Shown: positions 8,922 through 17,620, counted from the stretch's first letter. The stretch is 64,000 nucleotides of DNA from an uncultured Alphaproteobacteria bacterium (GCA_910577205.1 CAJTMA010000010.1:1-64000); one strand, 5' to 3'. Made by a program: numbers and translations. Notes: generated by a model not told the origin, from the sequence alone.

Positions 8922-10178
8922 TTAAGCGGCTTTAATCAGCCCGTGTTTCTTTTTGCCTTGCGACAGTTTAATCTGTCCGTCAACCAAATCGGCAGCGCTG
9001 AATTTATAGTTTTCATCGCTGACGACTTTGTCATTGACCTTCAAACCGCCTTGTTTAACCAATCTGCGCCCTTCGCCTTTGCTGGCAATAAAGCCCAGTT
9101 CTAAGAAAGCATCCAGCAGGCTTAAGCCGTCTACTGAAGATTTTTCGATGCTCGGTAACTCGCCGCCGGCAATGCCCTGTTCAAAAGCGGCAATAGCCGT
9201 GTCGCGGGCTGCTGCGGCTTCAGCTTCGCCGCGGCAGATTTTGGTCGCTTCATAAGCCAGAATTTTCTTGGCTTCGTTGATTTCCTGGTCTTTCAGAGCT
9301 TCCAAACGGCGGATTTCATCCATTGGCAGATCAGTATAAATCCGCAGACATTTTCCGACCTCGGCATCGCCGATATTGCGGAAATATTGGTAGTAATTGT
9401 AGCTTGGCAGTTTCTCTTCGTTAATCCAAACGGCGTTTCCTTCGGATTTGCCCATTTTCTTACCGTTAGAATCCGTAATAATCGGGCTGGTAAAGCCGAA
9501 TAATTCCACATCATACTTGCGGCGTCCCAGTTCTGTGCCGGAGGTAATGTTGCCCCATTGGTCAGAACCGGCAATCTGTGCCCGGCAGCCATACTGTTTA
9601 TATAATACGGTAAAATCGTAGCCTTGCAGCAGCATATAGTTAAATTCGAGAAATGACATGGGCTGTTCGCGTTCCAACCGGGTTTTGACACTGTCCATGG
9701 TCAACATCCGGTTAACCGAATAACAAGTGCCGATGTCGCGCAAAAATTCAAGATAATTAACGTTCTTGAACCAATCCCAGTTATCAACCATAACCGCGTC
9801 GTTAGCGCCGTCGCCAAACGTCAGGAATTTGCTGAAAGATTTTTTCAGCCCTTCAATATTATGCTGTAAAGTAGCTTCATCCAAAAACGGGCGCAGCTTG
9901 TCTTTGCCGGACGGGTCGCCGATACGGGCTGTTGCGCCGCCGACCAAAGTCAAAGGCTTGTGTCCGCATTTCTGAAACCAGCGCATCATCATCAGCGGCA
10001 CGATATGCCCGACGTGCAGGCTGTCGCCGGTGGGGTCTGAGCCCAGATAGCCAACCGCTGGTTTTCCGCTTTTTTCACAGTCATAAAGATAGGTGTCAAA
10101 ACCTGTTTCATTGGTGCATTGATTGTAAAAACCGCGCTCAACCATAAGGTTGAAAAATTCTGATTTAAATTGGCTCAT
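8922..10178 (-). CDS. tyrS: Tyrosyl-tRNA synthetase
   Basis: Charges tRNA-Tyr with tyrosine in the cytoplasm. This class I synthetase has its HIGH-type motif as H55-V-G-H58 and the KMSKS-type loop as KKMGKSEGNAVW. The C-terminal S4-like RNA-binding domain is visible (GEGRRLVKQGGLKVNDKVV). I chose the ATG at 10178 (MSQFKSEF, 418 aa, the usual length) because AAGGGA lies five bases before it; the longer in-frame start would add eleven unlikely residues. The gene is divergent from the anmK-like gene. tyrS and anmK are also near each other in enterobacteria. Confidence 0.97.
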   Translation of the reverse strand: MSQFKSEFFNLMVERGFYNQCTNETGFDTYLYDCEKSGKPAVGYLGSDPTGDSLHVGHIVPLMMMRWFQKCGHKPLTLVGGATARIGDPSGKDKLRPFLDEATLQHNIEGLKKSFSKFLTFGDGANDAVMVDNWDWFKNVNYLEFLRDIGTCYSVNRMLTMDSVKTRLEREQPMSFLEFNYMLLQGYDFTVLYKQYGCRAQIAGSDQWGNITSGTELGRRKYDVELFGFTSPIITDSNGKKMGKSEGNAVWINEEKLPSYNYYQYFRNIGDAEVGKCLRIYTDLPMDEIRRLEALKDQEINEAKKILAYEATKICRGEAEAAAARDTAIAAFEQGIAGGELPSIEKSSVDGLSLLDAFLELGFIASKGEGRRLVKQGGLKVNDKVVSDENYKFSAADLVDGQIKLSQGKKKHGLIKAA

Positions 10179-10293
10179 TTTCCCTTTCCTTAATATCAAA
10201 TAAAACGGCATTTGACAGCCGCAGTTTCATAAATTCTTAACCGATATTAACATATAATTCCGACAATGCAATAACGGAGGTAAATTTTTTGCA

Positions 10294-11394
10294 ATGACCG
10301 TCATCAAACCCCTCAAAGCGCTGGGACTGTTGAGTACATCTTCTTTGGAAGGTGTTTACGCGGTTATGTTAAGCACCGACGGGGTGGATGTTTTCGATTA
10401 TGGGCATTTGCTGCATATTCCCTATGAAGAAAAGCTGCGGGAGAAAATCCGTCCGCTGCTGGGCACTTGCCCTCAAAGCGCGGAAGAAGTTGCTGCCTTT
10501 AACGAGGTTAATCGCGAACTGACGGAGTTCCATGCCGAAGTCGTTAAAGAATATGCCGCTTCTTATGGCGAAGATATTGACATAATCGGCTATGAGGGGA
10601 TTACCTTGGCGAACCATGCTGCCGATCACAATATTTGTTTGTTGGGGAATGGCCGGCTTTTGGCAGAACTAACCGGGATTCGCGTTGCCTATAATTTTCA
10701 TCATGCAGATTTGCGCGCCGGCGGGCAGGGGTCGCCTTTAGAACCTGTTTATCTGAATGCGCTTTGTGCGGATATGGGAAAACCTTTGGCTGTCGTAAAT
10801 ATTTCGGGAATAACCCGGGTAACATGGATTGGCACTTACGGTGAAATGGCGGCTTTTGATATTGGCCCCGGCAATGCGGCAATAGACGAATGGGTTCGCA
10901 AACACGGCGGCATGAATATGGATTACAATGGCAAACTGGCAATCACCGGCAAGGTGAACGAGCAGATTGTTGCCACAATGATGCGCCATAAATATTTTGC
11001 CAAATATCCGCCCAAATCCACCGAACGCAGCGATTTTATTGAAAAATTGGAGCATCTGGAAGGCTTAAGCCTAGAAGACGGCGCAGCAACGGCAACCGCT
11101 TTTGTGGCGGAAGCCATCGCTTATTCGCTGCTGCTTTATCTGCCAGAGATTCCGAAAATTTTGCTGGTTTGCGGCGGAGGAGCTAAAAACCCGACAATTT
11201 TAAGATTTTTGCGCCAACGTTTACCTGATATGGCTATACACACCGCGGCCGAGGAGGGGTTAAATACCAATTCTCTTCCTGCGCAGGCTTTTGCATATTT
11301 AGCCGCGCGCCGACTTTATCATTTGCCGATAACCTTTCCGGCAACAACCGGCGTTCCCGAACCGATGGTTTGTGGCGAGATTTGCGAGCCATAA
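10294..11394 (+). CDS. anmK: Anhydro-N-acetylmuramic acid kinase-like protein with altered phosphate loop
   Basis: The protein (366 aa) matches the length and layout of AnmK, which phosphorylates and opens anhydro-MurNAc during cell-wall recycling. Recognisable parts are ADLRAGGQGSPLEP, carrying the catalytic-base Asp, the FDIGPGNAAID motif, and CGGGAKNPTIL near the C-terminus. The N-terminal ATP-binding signature, normally GxMSGTSxDGxD, reads GLLSTSSLEGVY (residues 11-22). The Gly-Thr pair and both Asp residues are therefore changed. It may have altered activity or be inactive. It stands divergent from tyrS. Confidence 0.8.
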   Translation: MTVIKPLKALGLLSTSSLEGVYAVMLSTDGVDVFDYGHLLHIPYEEKLREKIRPLLGTCPQSAEEVAAFNEVNRELTEFHAEVVKEYAASYGEDIDIIGYEGITLANHAADHNICLLGNGRLLAELTGIRVAYNFHHADLRAGGQGSPLEPVYLNALCADMGKPLAVVNISGITRVTWIGTYGEMAAFDIGPGNAAIDEWVRKHGGMNMDYNGKLAITGKVNEQIVATMMRHKYFAKYPPKSTERSDFIEKLEHLEGLSLEDGAATATAFVAEAIAYSLLLYLPEIPKILLVCGGGAKNPTILRFLRQRLPDMAIHTAAEEGLNTNSLPAQAFAYLAARRLYHLPITFPATTGVPEPMVCGEICEP

Positions 11395-11447
11395 GGCGGA
11401 ATATTAAAGAATTAAAATAATTATTATGAAATAAAAACAATAAATAA

Positions 11448-11588
11448 ATGGAAAATTTTGAAGACAATCGCCGCTATGATGAAAATCATCAGCCGCAACA
11501 ACATTCAGCCTATGAATGTTTAATTATCATTATGTTTGTGGTCGCTATGGCTTATATGGTAATTTTCAAAGAAGTTCAACTTCCTTGA
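11448..11588 (+). CDS. Possible 46-residue single-pass membrane protein
   Basis: ATG at 11448 opens a 46-codon frame ending TGA at 11586-11588. The first 22 residues are polar (Asn, Asp, Arg, Gln, His). The rest holds a hydrophobic helix (ECLIIIMFVVAMAYMVIF) with a short polar tail, a typical layout for a small membrane protein. No Shine-Dalgarno sequence is visible. A hairpin follows 20 bases after the stop. I cannot assign a function. Confidence 0.45.
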   Translation: MENFEDNRRYDENHQPQQHSAYECLIIIMFVVAMAYMVIFKEVQLP

Positions 11589-11608
11589 TGCACAAAGCCG
11601 ATCCAGGT

Positions 11609-11633
11609 CAATAAGCAGCGCTCAGGCTTATTG
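11609..11633 (+). terminator. Hairpin after the small membrane ORF
   Basis: CAATAAGC (11609-11616) and GCTTATTG (11626-11633) pair perfectly. No T-run follows directly, so this may be part of a composite terminator with the next hairpin. Confidence 0.4.
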
Positions 11634-11638
11634 CTATC

Positions 11639-11680
11639 ATCCCCCCGCTTGGAAAGTATTTCCGCCGCGGGGATTTTTTT
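11639..11680 (+). terminator. Rho-independent terminator
   Basis: ATCCCC (11639-11644) pairs with GGGGAT (11669-11674), and seven T residues follow (11674-11680). Confidence 0.65.
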
Positions 11681-11695
11681 GCCTTAAAATTATTC

Positions 11696-11724
11696 TGGAC
11701 AAAAAATATTTTTTCTGCTAATGT
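11696..11724 (+). promoter_or_regulatory. Predicted sigma-70 promoter of the 134-aa secreted protein
   Basis: TGGACA (11696-11701), a 17-base spacer and TAATGT (11719-11724) lie about 35 bases before the start codon. Confidence 0.5.
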
Positions 11725-11759
11725 CTGCGCTAAGTACTTAATTATTAATTTTTAAATTT

Positions 11760-12164
11760 ATGAATATGAAAAAGTTTTTATTTTTCGTGATGATGGCTGT
11801 ATCTGCCGTCCTTATGACAAGTGCCCAAAACCGAGTAAAAGACGTGACTATTTACGGCGAGCGTCCCAATGCTGACAGCTTCCGCGACCCTGATGCCGTC
11901 AAATCTGTCCTGGCATACCAATACGGCGCTTTTGAAGCGGATGAAACGATAACGGTTTCCACTTCCGGCGCGCCTGTTGAATACTGGTATCGGCACGATG
12001 CAAAACAGACTTTTCTGGTTATCCGCACCGGCAAGAAACAGGAAATTACCTTCTGGTTTCAGGATGCCTCGGATAAAATGCCGGAAATTGATTGGAAATC
12101 TGCCGTTGTTACCAATAAAAACGGCATGAAAATCAAACTTGTCTTCGCGGTTAAAACCGATTGA
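11760..12164 (+). CDS. Small secreted protein of unknown function (134 aa)
   Basis: The protein begins with a clear signal peptide (MNMKKFLFFVMMAVSAVLMTSA), so it is exported to the periplasm or beyond. The mature part of about 110 residues is mixed charged/aromatic with beta-type stretches (TFLVIRTGKKQEITFWFQ). I see no known motif. It has its own predicted promoter and terminator and so is probably a single-gene unit. There is no Shine-Dalgarno sequence before the ATG; the leader is almost pure A/T. A second ATG two codons on is an equally good start. Confidence 0.7.
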   Translation: MNMKKFLFFVMMAVSAVLMTSAQNRVKDVTIYGERPNADSFRDPDAVKSVLAYQYGAFEADETITVSTSGAPVEYWYRHDAKQTFLVIRTGKKQEITFWFQDASDKMPEIDWKSAVVTNKNGMKIKLVFAVKTD

Positions 12165-12177
12165 ACGCTAAAGCTTT

Positions 12178-12208
12178 AAAACCCTGCCTGACTGCTCAGA
12201 CAGGGTTT
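12178..12208 (+). terminator. Terminator of the 134-aa protein gene
   Basis: AAACCCTG (12178-12185) pairs with CAGGGTTT (12201-12208); a further CTGA/TCAG pair closes the top. Eight T residues follow. Confidence 0.85.
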
Positions 12209-12242
12209 TTTTTATATTTTATTGCATCGCAATAATTTATAT

Positions 12243-12271
12243 TTGACTCGCCGGGATTCTTGTATTAGCAT
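12243..12271 (+). promoter_or_regulatory. Predicted ileS promoter
   Basis: TTGACT (12243-12248), a 17-base spacer and TAGCAT (12266-12271). It would give a leader of about 150 bases before ileS, which contains the possible attenuator described separately. Confidence 0.4.
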
Positions 12272-12297
12272 TTGTTCGAATTAACAATTACCGCAAT

Positions 12298-12371
12298 AAA
12301 AATGATGAATAACTTTTTGATACATACCATTCCTTCCATTATTATCCCTTAGGGGATACATCATTTTTTTT
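12298..12371 (+). promoter_or_regulatory. Possible transcription attenuator in the ileS leader
   Basis: TATCCC (12343-12348) pairs with GGGATA (12353-12358). AAAAATGATG (12298-12307) can pair with CATCATTTTT (12359-12368), enclosing that hairpin; the right arm runs into a T-run starting at 12364. The left arm and the hairpin overlap the Ile-rich mini-ORF, so a stalled ribosome would block folding. Confidence 0.35.
12302..12352 (+). CDS. Possible isoleucine-rich leader peptide of ileS
   Basis: ATG-ATG opens a 16-codon frame reading MMNNFLIHTIPSIIIP, then TAG. Five of the sixteen residues are Ile, three of them consecutive just before the final Pro. It sits in the ileS leader, overlapping a hairpin that ends in a T-run. 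No Shine-Dalgarno sequence is seen, and A/T-rich sequence favours Ile codons by chance, so this is a hypothesis. Confidence 0.35.
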   Translation: MMNNFLIHTIPSIIIP

Positions 12372-12429
12372 ACATATTTAATTATCACAGTTACAAAACA
12401 ATCACTCATCATAGTTAAGGTGTTTAAAC

Positions 12430-15400
12430 ATGACTAAACATTACGCTGACGTTAAGGCTAAAGCCGACTTTGTCGAGCTTGAAAAAGAAGTCCTCAAATT
12501 TTGGGAAGAAGACAAAACCTTTGAAAAATCCGTAAAAAACCGCGACGGGGCTGCGGAATTCGTTTTTTATGACGGGCCGCCGTTTGCCAACGGAACGCCG
12601 CACTACGGGCATATCATGGTTTCATATGTGAAAGATGTTGTCGCCCGTTTCCAGACCATGAATGGCAAAAAAGTCGAACGCCGTCTGGGGTGGGACTGCC
12701 ACGGTCTTCCTGCTGAAATGTCTGCCGAAAAACAGCTTGGCGTTTCCGGCCGCAAACAGATTGAAGAATACGGCGTTGAAAAATTTAATGATTTCTGCCG
12801 TTCTGACGTATTGAAATATTCCGGCATTTGGGTGGATATGTTTAAGCGTATCGGCCGCTGGGTTGATTTTAACCATGACTATAAAACCATGGATTTGCCT
12901 TTTATGGAAAGCGTCATTTCCAACTTTAAGCAGTTATATGACAAAGGGTTGGTTTACGAAGACTACCGCGTGCTGCCGTATTCTTGGTGCGCAGAAACCC
13001 CATTGTCAAACTTTGAAGTTAATCAGGGCTATCAGGATAAAACCGATAACGCCATCACGGTTATGTTCAAGCTTGAAAACGGCATGAATATTCTTGTTTG
13101 GACAACCACGCCTTGGACACTGCCATCAAACTTAATGTTGGCTGTCGGCAAAGATATTGACTATGCCGTTATGGAAGAAAACGGGCAGAAATATGTCTTG
13201 GCGCAAGCTTTGCTCGGCCGCTACAAAAAGCAGTTGGAACACGCCGCACAGGTTGGGACTCTGAAGGGTAGCGAATTGATAGGCATGAGCTATGAGCCGA
13301 TGTTCCCTTACTTTAAACACCTGAAAGATAAAGGGGTATTTAAGGTATTGAGCGGCGAGTTTGTATCGACCGAAGACGGTACGGGCATAGTTCATATTGC
13401 CCCGGGCTTTGGTCAGGACGACTTTGATGCCTGCCGCGCTTATGATGAAAATTTCCCGGTCGTCTGCCCGGTTGATGAAGCCGGCAAATTCACTGCCGAA
13501 GTGCCAGATTATCAAGGCAAACAGGTTTTTGAAACCAATGAACCGATTATGCAGTTGCTGAAAGAAAAAGGTATACTTGTCAAAAAAGAACAATATACCC
13601 ACTCTTATCCTTTCTGCTGGCGGACAGATACCCCGCTGATTTATAAAGCGATGTCCAGCTGGTTTGTCAAAGTAACGGATTTCCGTGATGACATGGTTAA
13701 GAACAATCAGCAGATTAACTGGGTACCGGAACACATCAAAGACGGCCGTTTCGGCAAATGGCTGGAAGGCGCGCGTGACTGGTCGATTTCCCGTAACCGT
13801 TTCTGGGGAACGCCAATTCCGGTATGGAAGTCTGATAATCCCAAATTCCCGCGGATTGACGTGTTCGGGTCGATTGCCGAGATTAAAGAGAAAACGGGTT
13901 TTGATGTAACCAATTTGCATAAGCCTTATATTGATGACGTGGTTTATCCGAACCCGGATGACCCCTCAGGTCAAACCATGATGCGCCGTGTCGGCGATGT
14001 CTTTGACTGCTGGTTTGAATCCGGTTCAATGCCTTATGCGCAGGTACACTATCCGTTTGAAAACAAAGAATGGTTCGAAAACCATTTCCCGGCTGATTTT
14101 ATTGTGGAAGCAATGGATCAGACCCGCGGCTGGTTCTATACCTTGACAGTCTTGTCAACGGCTTTGCATAACCGTCCGGCATTCAAAAACTGTATCTGCA
14201 CCGGCTTATTAATGGCTGAAGGCGGACAGAAGCTGTCCAAGCGCCTGAAAAACTATCCTGACCCCAATGAGGTTTTGGATTCCATCGGCTCTGACGCTTT
14301 GCGCTGGTTCTTGGTATCTTCTCCGGTATTAAAAGGCGGCAATCTGGCTGTCGACAAAGAGGGCAAGGAAATTGCCAAAGCCTCCCGCGTGGCGCAAATC
14401 CCGTTGTGGAACGCTTTCTACTTCTTCACTCTCTATGCAAATGCCGAAGAATATAAAGCTAAAGAAATAAGCGTTTCACCGGAAGCTATCGACAACTACA
14501 TTCTGTCTAAGCTGAAACATCTGGCTGAAGTGGTTAAAAACGGCATCGAAACCTATGATGTTTCTTTGGCAACCAATGAATTGTCAGCTTTCATGGAAGT
14601 CTTGAACAATTGGTATATCCGCCGTACTCGCGACCGTTTCTGGGAAGGCGATGCCAATGCTTTTGATACACTGTATACAGTCTTGGTAAATGTTTGTAAA
14701 ATTGCTGCGCCGTTAATGCCATTCCTGAGCGAATATATTTTCAAGGCACTGACCGGCGAGGAATCCGTCCACTTGGCTGATTATCCGCAGTTGTCAGACA
14801 TCAAATATGATGAAGAACTGGTAAATACCATGGACTTTGTTCAGGATTTATGTTCAACCGGCAAATTTATCCGCGAGGAGAAAAACCTGCGCAACCGTCT
14901 GCCGTTAAACAGCCTGACGATTGTTGGCGCTGAATTAAGCCCTGCTTATCAGGAAATTGTCAAAGACGAACTGAATGTTAAAGAAGTTAAATTTGATAAT
15001 AATCTGGAAAATTATGCCGCAAAGAAAATCTATCTCTATACCCCGCTGCTTGGCAAAGCTCTGGGTAAAGATATGGGGGCGGTGATGGCTGCTTACAAAC
15101 AGGGCAATTGGGTATTGAACGACAATGGCACATTGGCTATCGGCGGACAAAACCTAAACCAGGATTTGTTTGAAGTCCGCTTGGAGATGAAAGACGGTGT
15201 TGCCGGTAAAGCCTTTGCGGATAACCGTGCGGTTGTAACGCTGGATACTAACGTTACAGATGAGCTGAAACGCGAAGGTATGGCGCGCGACTTTGTCCGT
15301 TTGGTTCAAACAATGCGTAAAGATAAAGACTTTGATATTTCTGACCGTATTGAGCTTTGCTACCAAACCGCAGATGCCGAGCTGGCTCAAGCTTTGGAAG

Positions 15401-15534
15401 AAAATAAAAGCTATGTCGCCGAACAGGTGCTGGCCGTTAAAATTAATACAGCCTGCCCTGCGGGAACTGAAGCAGATATCGAAGGCGCTAAATTAGTCTT
15501 TGATGCTAAAGTCAGCAATGCAAAAGTAGCTTAA
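12430..15534 (+). CDS. ileS: Isoleucyl-tRNA synthetase, long class II (eukaryote-like) type
   Basis: Charges tRNA-Ile with isoleucine. The 1034-residue protein has the HIGH-type motif H58-Y-G-H61 (PPFANGTPHYGH) and a KMSKS loop reading K601-L-S-K-R605 followed by LKNYPDP. The SKR-x-KNYPDP form, the length and the absence of a C-terminal Cys4 zinc finger place it in the IleS2 group, known for low sensitivity to mupirocin. Most alphaproteobacteria carry the other type; Rickettsiales-like lineages carry this one. The editing domain is present (around residues 310-330, TEDGTGIVHIAPGFGQDD). AAGGTG precedes the ATG by eight bases. The upstream leader may contain an Ile-rich attenuator. Confidence 0.96.
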   Translation: MTKHYADVKAKADFVELEKEVLKFWEEDKTFEKSVKNRDGAAEFVFYDGPPFANGTPHYGHIMVSYVKDVVARFQTMNGKKVERRLGWDCHGLPAEMSAEKQLGVSGRKQIEEYGVEKFNDFCRSDVLKYSGIWVDMFKRIGRWVDFNHDYKTMDLPFMESVISNFKQLYDKGLVYEDYRVLPYSWCAETPLSNFEVNQGYQDKTDNAITVMFKLENGMNILVWTTTPWTLPSNLMLAVGKDIDYAVMEENGQKYVLAQALLGRYKKQLEHAAQVGTLKGSELIGMSYEPMFPYFKHLKDKGVFKVLSGEFVSTEDGTGIVHIAPGFGQDDFDACRAYDENFPVVCPVDEAGKFTAEVPDYQGKQVFETNEPIMQLLKEKGILVKKEQYTHSYPFCWRTDTPLIYKAMSSWFVKVTDFRDDMVKNNQQINWVPEHIKDGRFGKWLEGARDWSISRNRFWGTPIPVWKSDNPKFPRIDVFGSIAEIKEKTGFDVTNLHKPYIDDVVYPNPDDPSGQTMMRRVGDVFDCWFESGSMPYAQVHYPFENKEWFENHFPADFIVEAMDQTRGWFYTLTVLSTALHNRPAFKNCICTGLLMAEGGQKLSKRLKNYPDPNEVLDSIGSDALRWFLVSSPVLKGGNLAVDKEGKEIAKASRVAQIPLWNAFYFFTLYANAEEYKAKEISVSPEAIDNYILSKLKHLAEVVKNGIETYDVSLATNELSAFMEVLNNWYIRRTRDRFWEGDANAFDTLYTVLVNVCKIAAPLMPFLSEYIFKALTGEESVHLADYPQLSDIKYDEELVNTMDFVQDLCSTGKFIREEKNLRNRLPLNSLTIVGAELSPAYQEIVKDELNVKEVKFDNNLENYAAKKIYLYTPLLGKALGKDMGAVMAAYKQGNWVLNDNGTLAIGGQNLNQDLFEVRLEMKDGVAGKAFADNRAVVTLDTNVTDELKREGMARDFVRLVQTMRKDKDFDISDRIELCYQTADAELAQALEENKSYVAEQVLAVKINTACPAGTEADIEGAKLVFDAKVSNAKVA

Positions 15535-15548
15535 GAAAAAAGAACCGG

Positions 15549-15574
15549 AAAACCCCGCCATTGTGCGGGGTTTT
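15549..15574 (+). terminator. ileS terminator
   Basis: AAAACCCCGC (15549-15558) pairs with GCGGGGTTTT (15565-15574), and more T residues follow. Confidence 0.9.
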
Positions 15575-15690
15575 TGTTTTATGTTTATATACCTGAGTTC
15601 TAATGAATTTAGAAAAAAATAACTAACCCTCTTATAATATTTACAAATATCAAAATTTAATTTATAGTGAAAAGTAACCGTTTTATGACA

Positions 15691-15712
15691 TTTGTCCAGG
15701 CTTATGGACAAA
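15691..15712. promoter_or_regulatory. Inverted repeat upstream of the first large protein gene, possible operator
   Basis: TTTGTCC (15691-15697) and GGACAAA (15706-15712) are perfectly complementary, about 100 bases before the start codon. It has no T-run and lies where promoter elements would be expected. A role in regulation is a guess. Confidence 0.3.
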
Positions 15713-15807
15713 AGAAAGAAATTATGGTAAGTTAAGACTAAGGGTATTTTAACCAATTTCTGTTTTCATAAGTTAAAGAACAGATAAAAAAATTGGCGAG
15801 GTGTTAT

Positions 15808-17463
15808 ATGGCTGAAAACGTAGTTTTGAATGAGCCGACCGTAGGGCAGCGTGTCGGAGCACGAATTGGCAAAGGCATTGATAATGTCATCGATACCTAT
15901 CAGGGCGCGAAACAGCATATCTCGGAAAAAGTATCAAAGATAGCAGCCAAAGGAAAAGCCGTTAATCGTTTACGCCGGATGCAACACAACCGCGATAAAG
16001 AAGCTGTTAAGAAGATGTTTGCCGATGCGAAAGCCAAAGCCGCCGAATTTAAGGCAAAAGCTGCTGAAAAAATGAAAAATGGGGCGGAGAAAGTTGCAGA
16101 AACCTCTTTTGTTCTGGCTTTTGGTATTAAAGAATTGGCTTCTATGGGCTACAACGCCGCCAAGGATAAAATTAACGGGGCTGTCGGCAGCTTTAAAAAT
16201 GCAATTAATAACCGTGTTACTAAAGCTAAAAATAAAATTAATAACGGTGTTAATAAGGTGAAGACCAAATTTAACAATGGCGTTAATTCCGTTAAGAATT
16301 TTGGTAAGAAAGTCTGGAAAGGTGTGAAAACCGCGGCTTTTGTGACCGCTTATGTTGTGGCTTCGCCGGTCATCTTGCCATATAAGGCCGCCAAATGGGG
16401 TGTTAAGAAAATCTCCAATGGCGTCAAAGCCATCCGCAATGGTTATAAAAAATTGAAAAACAGGGCTTTAGGCATTACCGATGACGTTGCGCAAGATAAA
16501 GACACAGCGCTAAAGCAAACCTCTTCCGAGAAAAAAGTTTCGCGCTTAAATGCGCAACAGGTGGCCGCGGCGTGGGAACAGGTAAGGGATGACGGCAATG
16601 CGCCGCTTTATTCCAAGGAGTGCAACAGCCATTATAATCTCAGCGGTTATGCTGACAGATTTTTAGAAGATATCAAAAGTGGAAAAACAACCTTGTCGCC
16701 GGAAAATGCCCAGTTGGCGGCGACTTTTCTGGGTATCAGTATGGAAGTCCAAGACAAGGTTAATCATAATAAAGTAGTAGACAAAGAAGAACGCAACCGC
16801 AATATTGCTGCGCAGTTAGAGCAGTTTGGCATAAAGAATCCATATAAAACCGAAGAAACCCAAGATAAAGAAGCAGAATCACAAACGCCTCCGGTTCAAG
16901 AAAAGCCAAAAGAACAGGAAGAACCTGCGCCGGAAAAACCGAAAGAGAAAGAAATTCCCGAACTTAATCCGGAACAAGCTAAGTTGGTCGAATCTCAACT
17001 AAATGTCTTAAAAACTTTGGGGCAGGAAAATGGTCTGAAACCGACTGATGATATGTATAAAGGCCTGGTTGACATGATGGAAAGAGGTTTTGCCGAAAAG
17101 GGAATCACTGCGGAACAATTAGGGGCTATCCGTGAGAGTAACCCGAACCTATTCCCGCCTAAAGAAAAAGAACAGCCAGCCCCAGAGCAACCCAAAGAAA
17201 AAGAACAACCAGCACCGGAGCAACCGAAGGAAGCACCGCAGCCTGCGCCGGAGCAACCCAAAGAAAAAGAACAGCCTGCACCTGAAAAAACATCTCGGCG
17301 TGAAATGTCACCAGAGGAACGCGCAGAGCGTAAAAAGAAGAGAGATGCCAGAAGAATCATGCAAGCACAAGGCCGCTTCAAGCCTAAACAGTCAAGCGTT
17401 AAAACCAGCGAGGTTGATCCGCAAGTGCTAAGCAAAGCCTTAATGGGAAACACCTTGGAATAA
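15808..17463 (+). CDS. Large Lys/Ala-rich protein of unknown function (551 aa), first of three at this locus
   Basis: Not a family I recognise. I chose ATG 15808 (MAENVVLN) because GCGAGG precedes it; a TTG five codons earlier is less likely. Residues 1-230 are very basic and repetitive, with many Lys, Asn and Ala in KxKINNGVNKVK-type amphipathic units and one hydrophobic stretch near 172-190 (TAAFVTAYVVASPVILPY). A helical segment LNAQQVAAAWEQVRDD near 245-260 resembles EQVAAVWNTLNG in the next gene. The C-terminal third is disordered, with PEQPKEKEQPA repeats around 450-495, and ends in a short basic segment. There is no signal peptide. A structural or nucleic-acid/membrane-binding role is possible but not shown. 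Confidence 0.7.
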   Translation: MAENVVLNEPTVGQRVGARIGKGIDNVIDTYQGAKQHISEKVSKIAAKGKAVNRLRRMQHNRDKEAVKKMFADAKAKAAEFKAKAAEKMKNGAEKVAETSFVLAFGIKELASMGYNAAKDKINGAVGSFKNAINNRVTKAKNKINNGVNKVKTKFNNGVNSVKNFGKKVWKGVKTAAFVTAYVVASPVILPYKAAKWGVKKISNGVKAIRNGYKKLKNRALGITDDVAQDKDTALKQTSSEKKVSRLNAQQVAAAWEQVRDDGNAPLYSKECNSHYNLSGYADRFLEDIKSGKTTLSPENAQLAATFLGISMEVQDKVNHNKVVDKEERNRNIAAQLEQFGIKNPYKTEETQDKEAESQTPPVQEKPKEQEEPAPEKPKEKEIPELNPEQAKLVESQLNVLKTLGQENGLKPTDDMYKGLVDMMERGFAEKGITAEQLGAIRESNPNLFPPKEKEQPAPEQPKEKEQPAPEQPKEAPQPAPEQPKEKEQPAPEKTSRREMSPEERAERKKKRDARRIMQAQGRFKPKQSSVKTSEVDPQVLSKALMGNTLE

Positions 17464-17470
17464 ACTTTAC

Positions 17471-17491
17471 AGCCCCTGCAAAACAGGGGCT
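17471..17491 (+). terminator. Terminator after the first large protein
   Basis: AGCCCCTG (17471-17478) pairs with CAGGGGCT (17484-17491), followed by TTAATTTT. Confidence 0.75.
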
Positions 17492-17592
17492 TTAATTTTG
17501 TATCCGTACAGTTTTATCAAAATTTAACTTTTATGAAATATGATAACCCAAATGTTAAGGTTTGGTTACATTTAGATAAAATTCGCAAATTT

Positions 17593-17620
17593 TTGACAAA
17601 ATTTATTGAAAACGTATAAT
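17593..17620 (+). promoter_or_regulatory. Strong predicted sigma-70 promoter of the 1424-aa protein
   Basis: TTGACA (17593-17598), a 16-base spacer and TATAAT (17615-17620): both boxes match consensus. It is among the best promoter matches in the window, suggesting high expression. Confidence 0.7.

Noticed and set aside
13132-13920. A 262-residue minus-strand frame inside ileS
   Set aside because: It lies entirely opposite conserved IleRS coding sequence and shows no known motif.
16995-17453. A Cys/Gly/Ser-rich minus-strand frame opposite the first large protein
   Set aside because: It is a shadow of the Pro/Glu/Lys repeats; no start signals.
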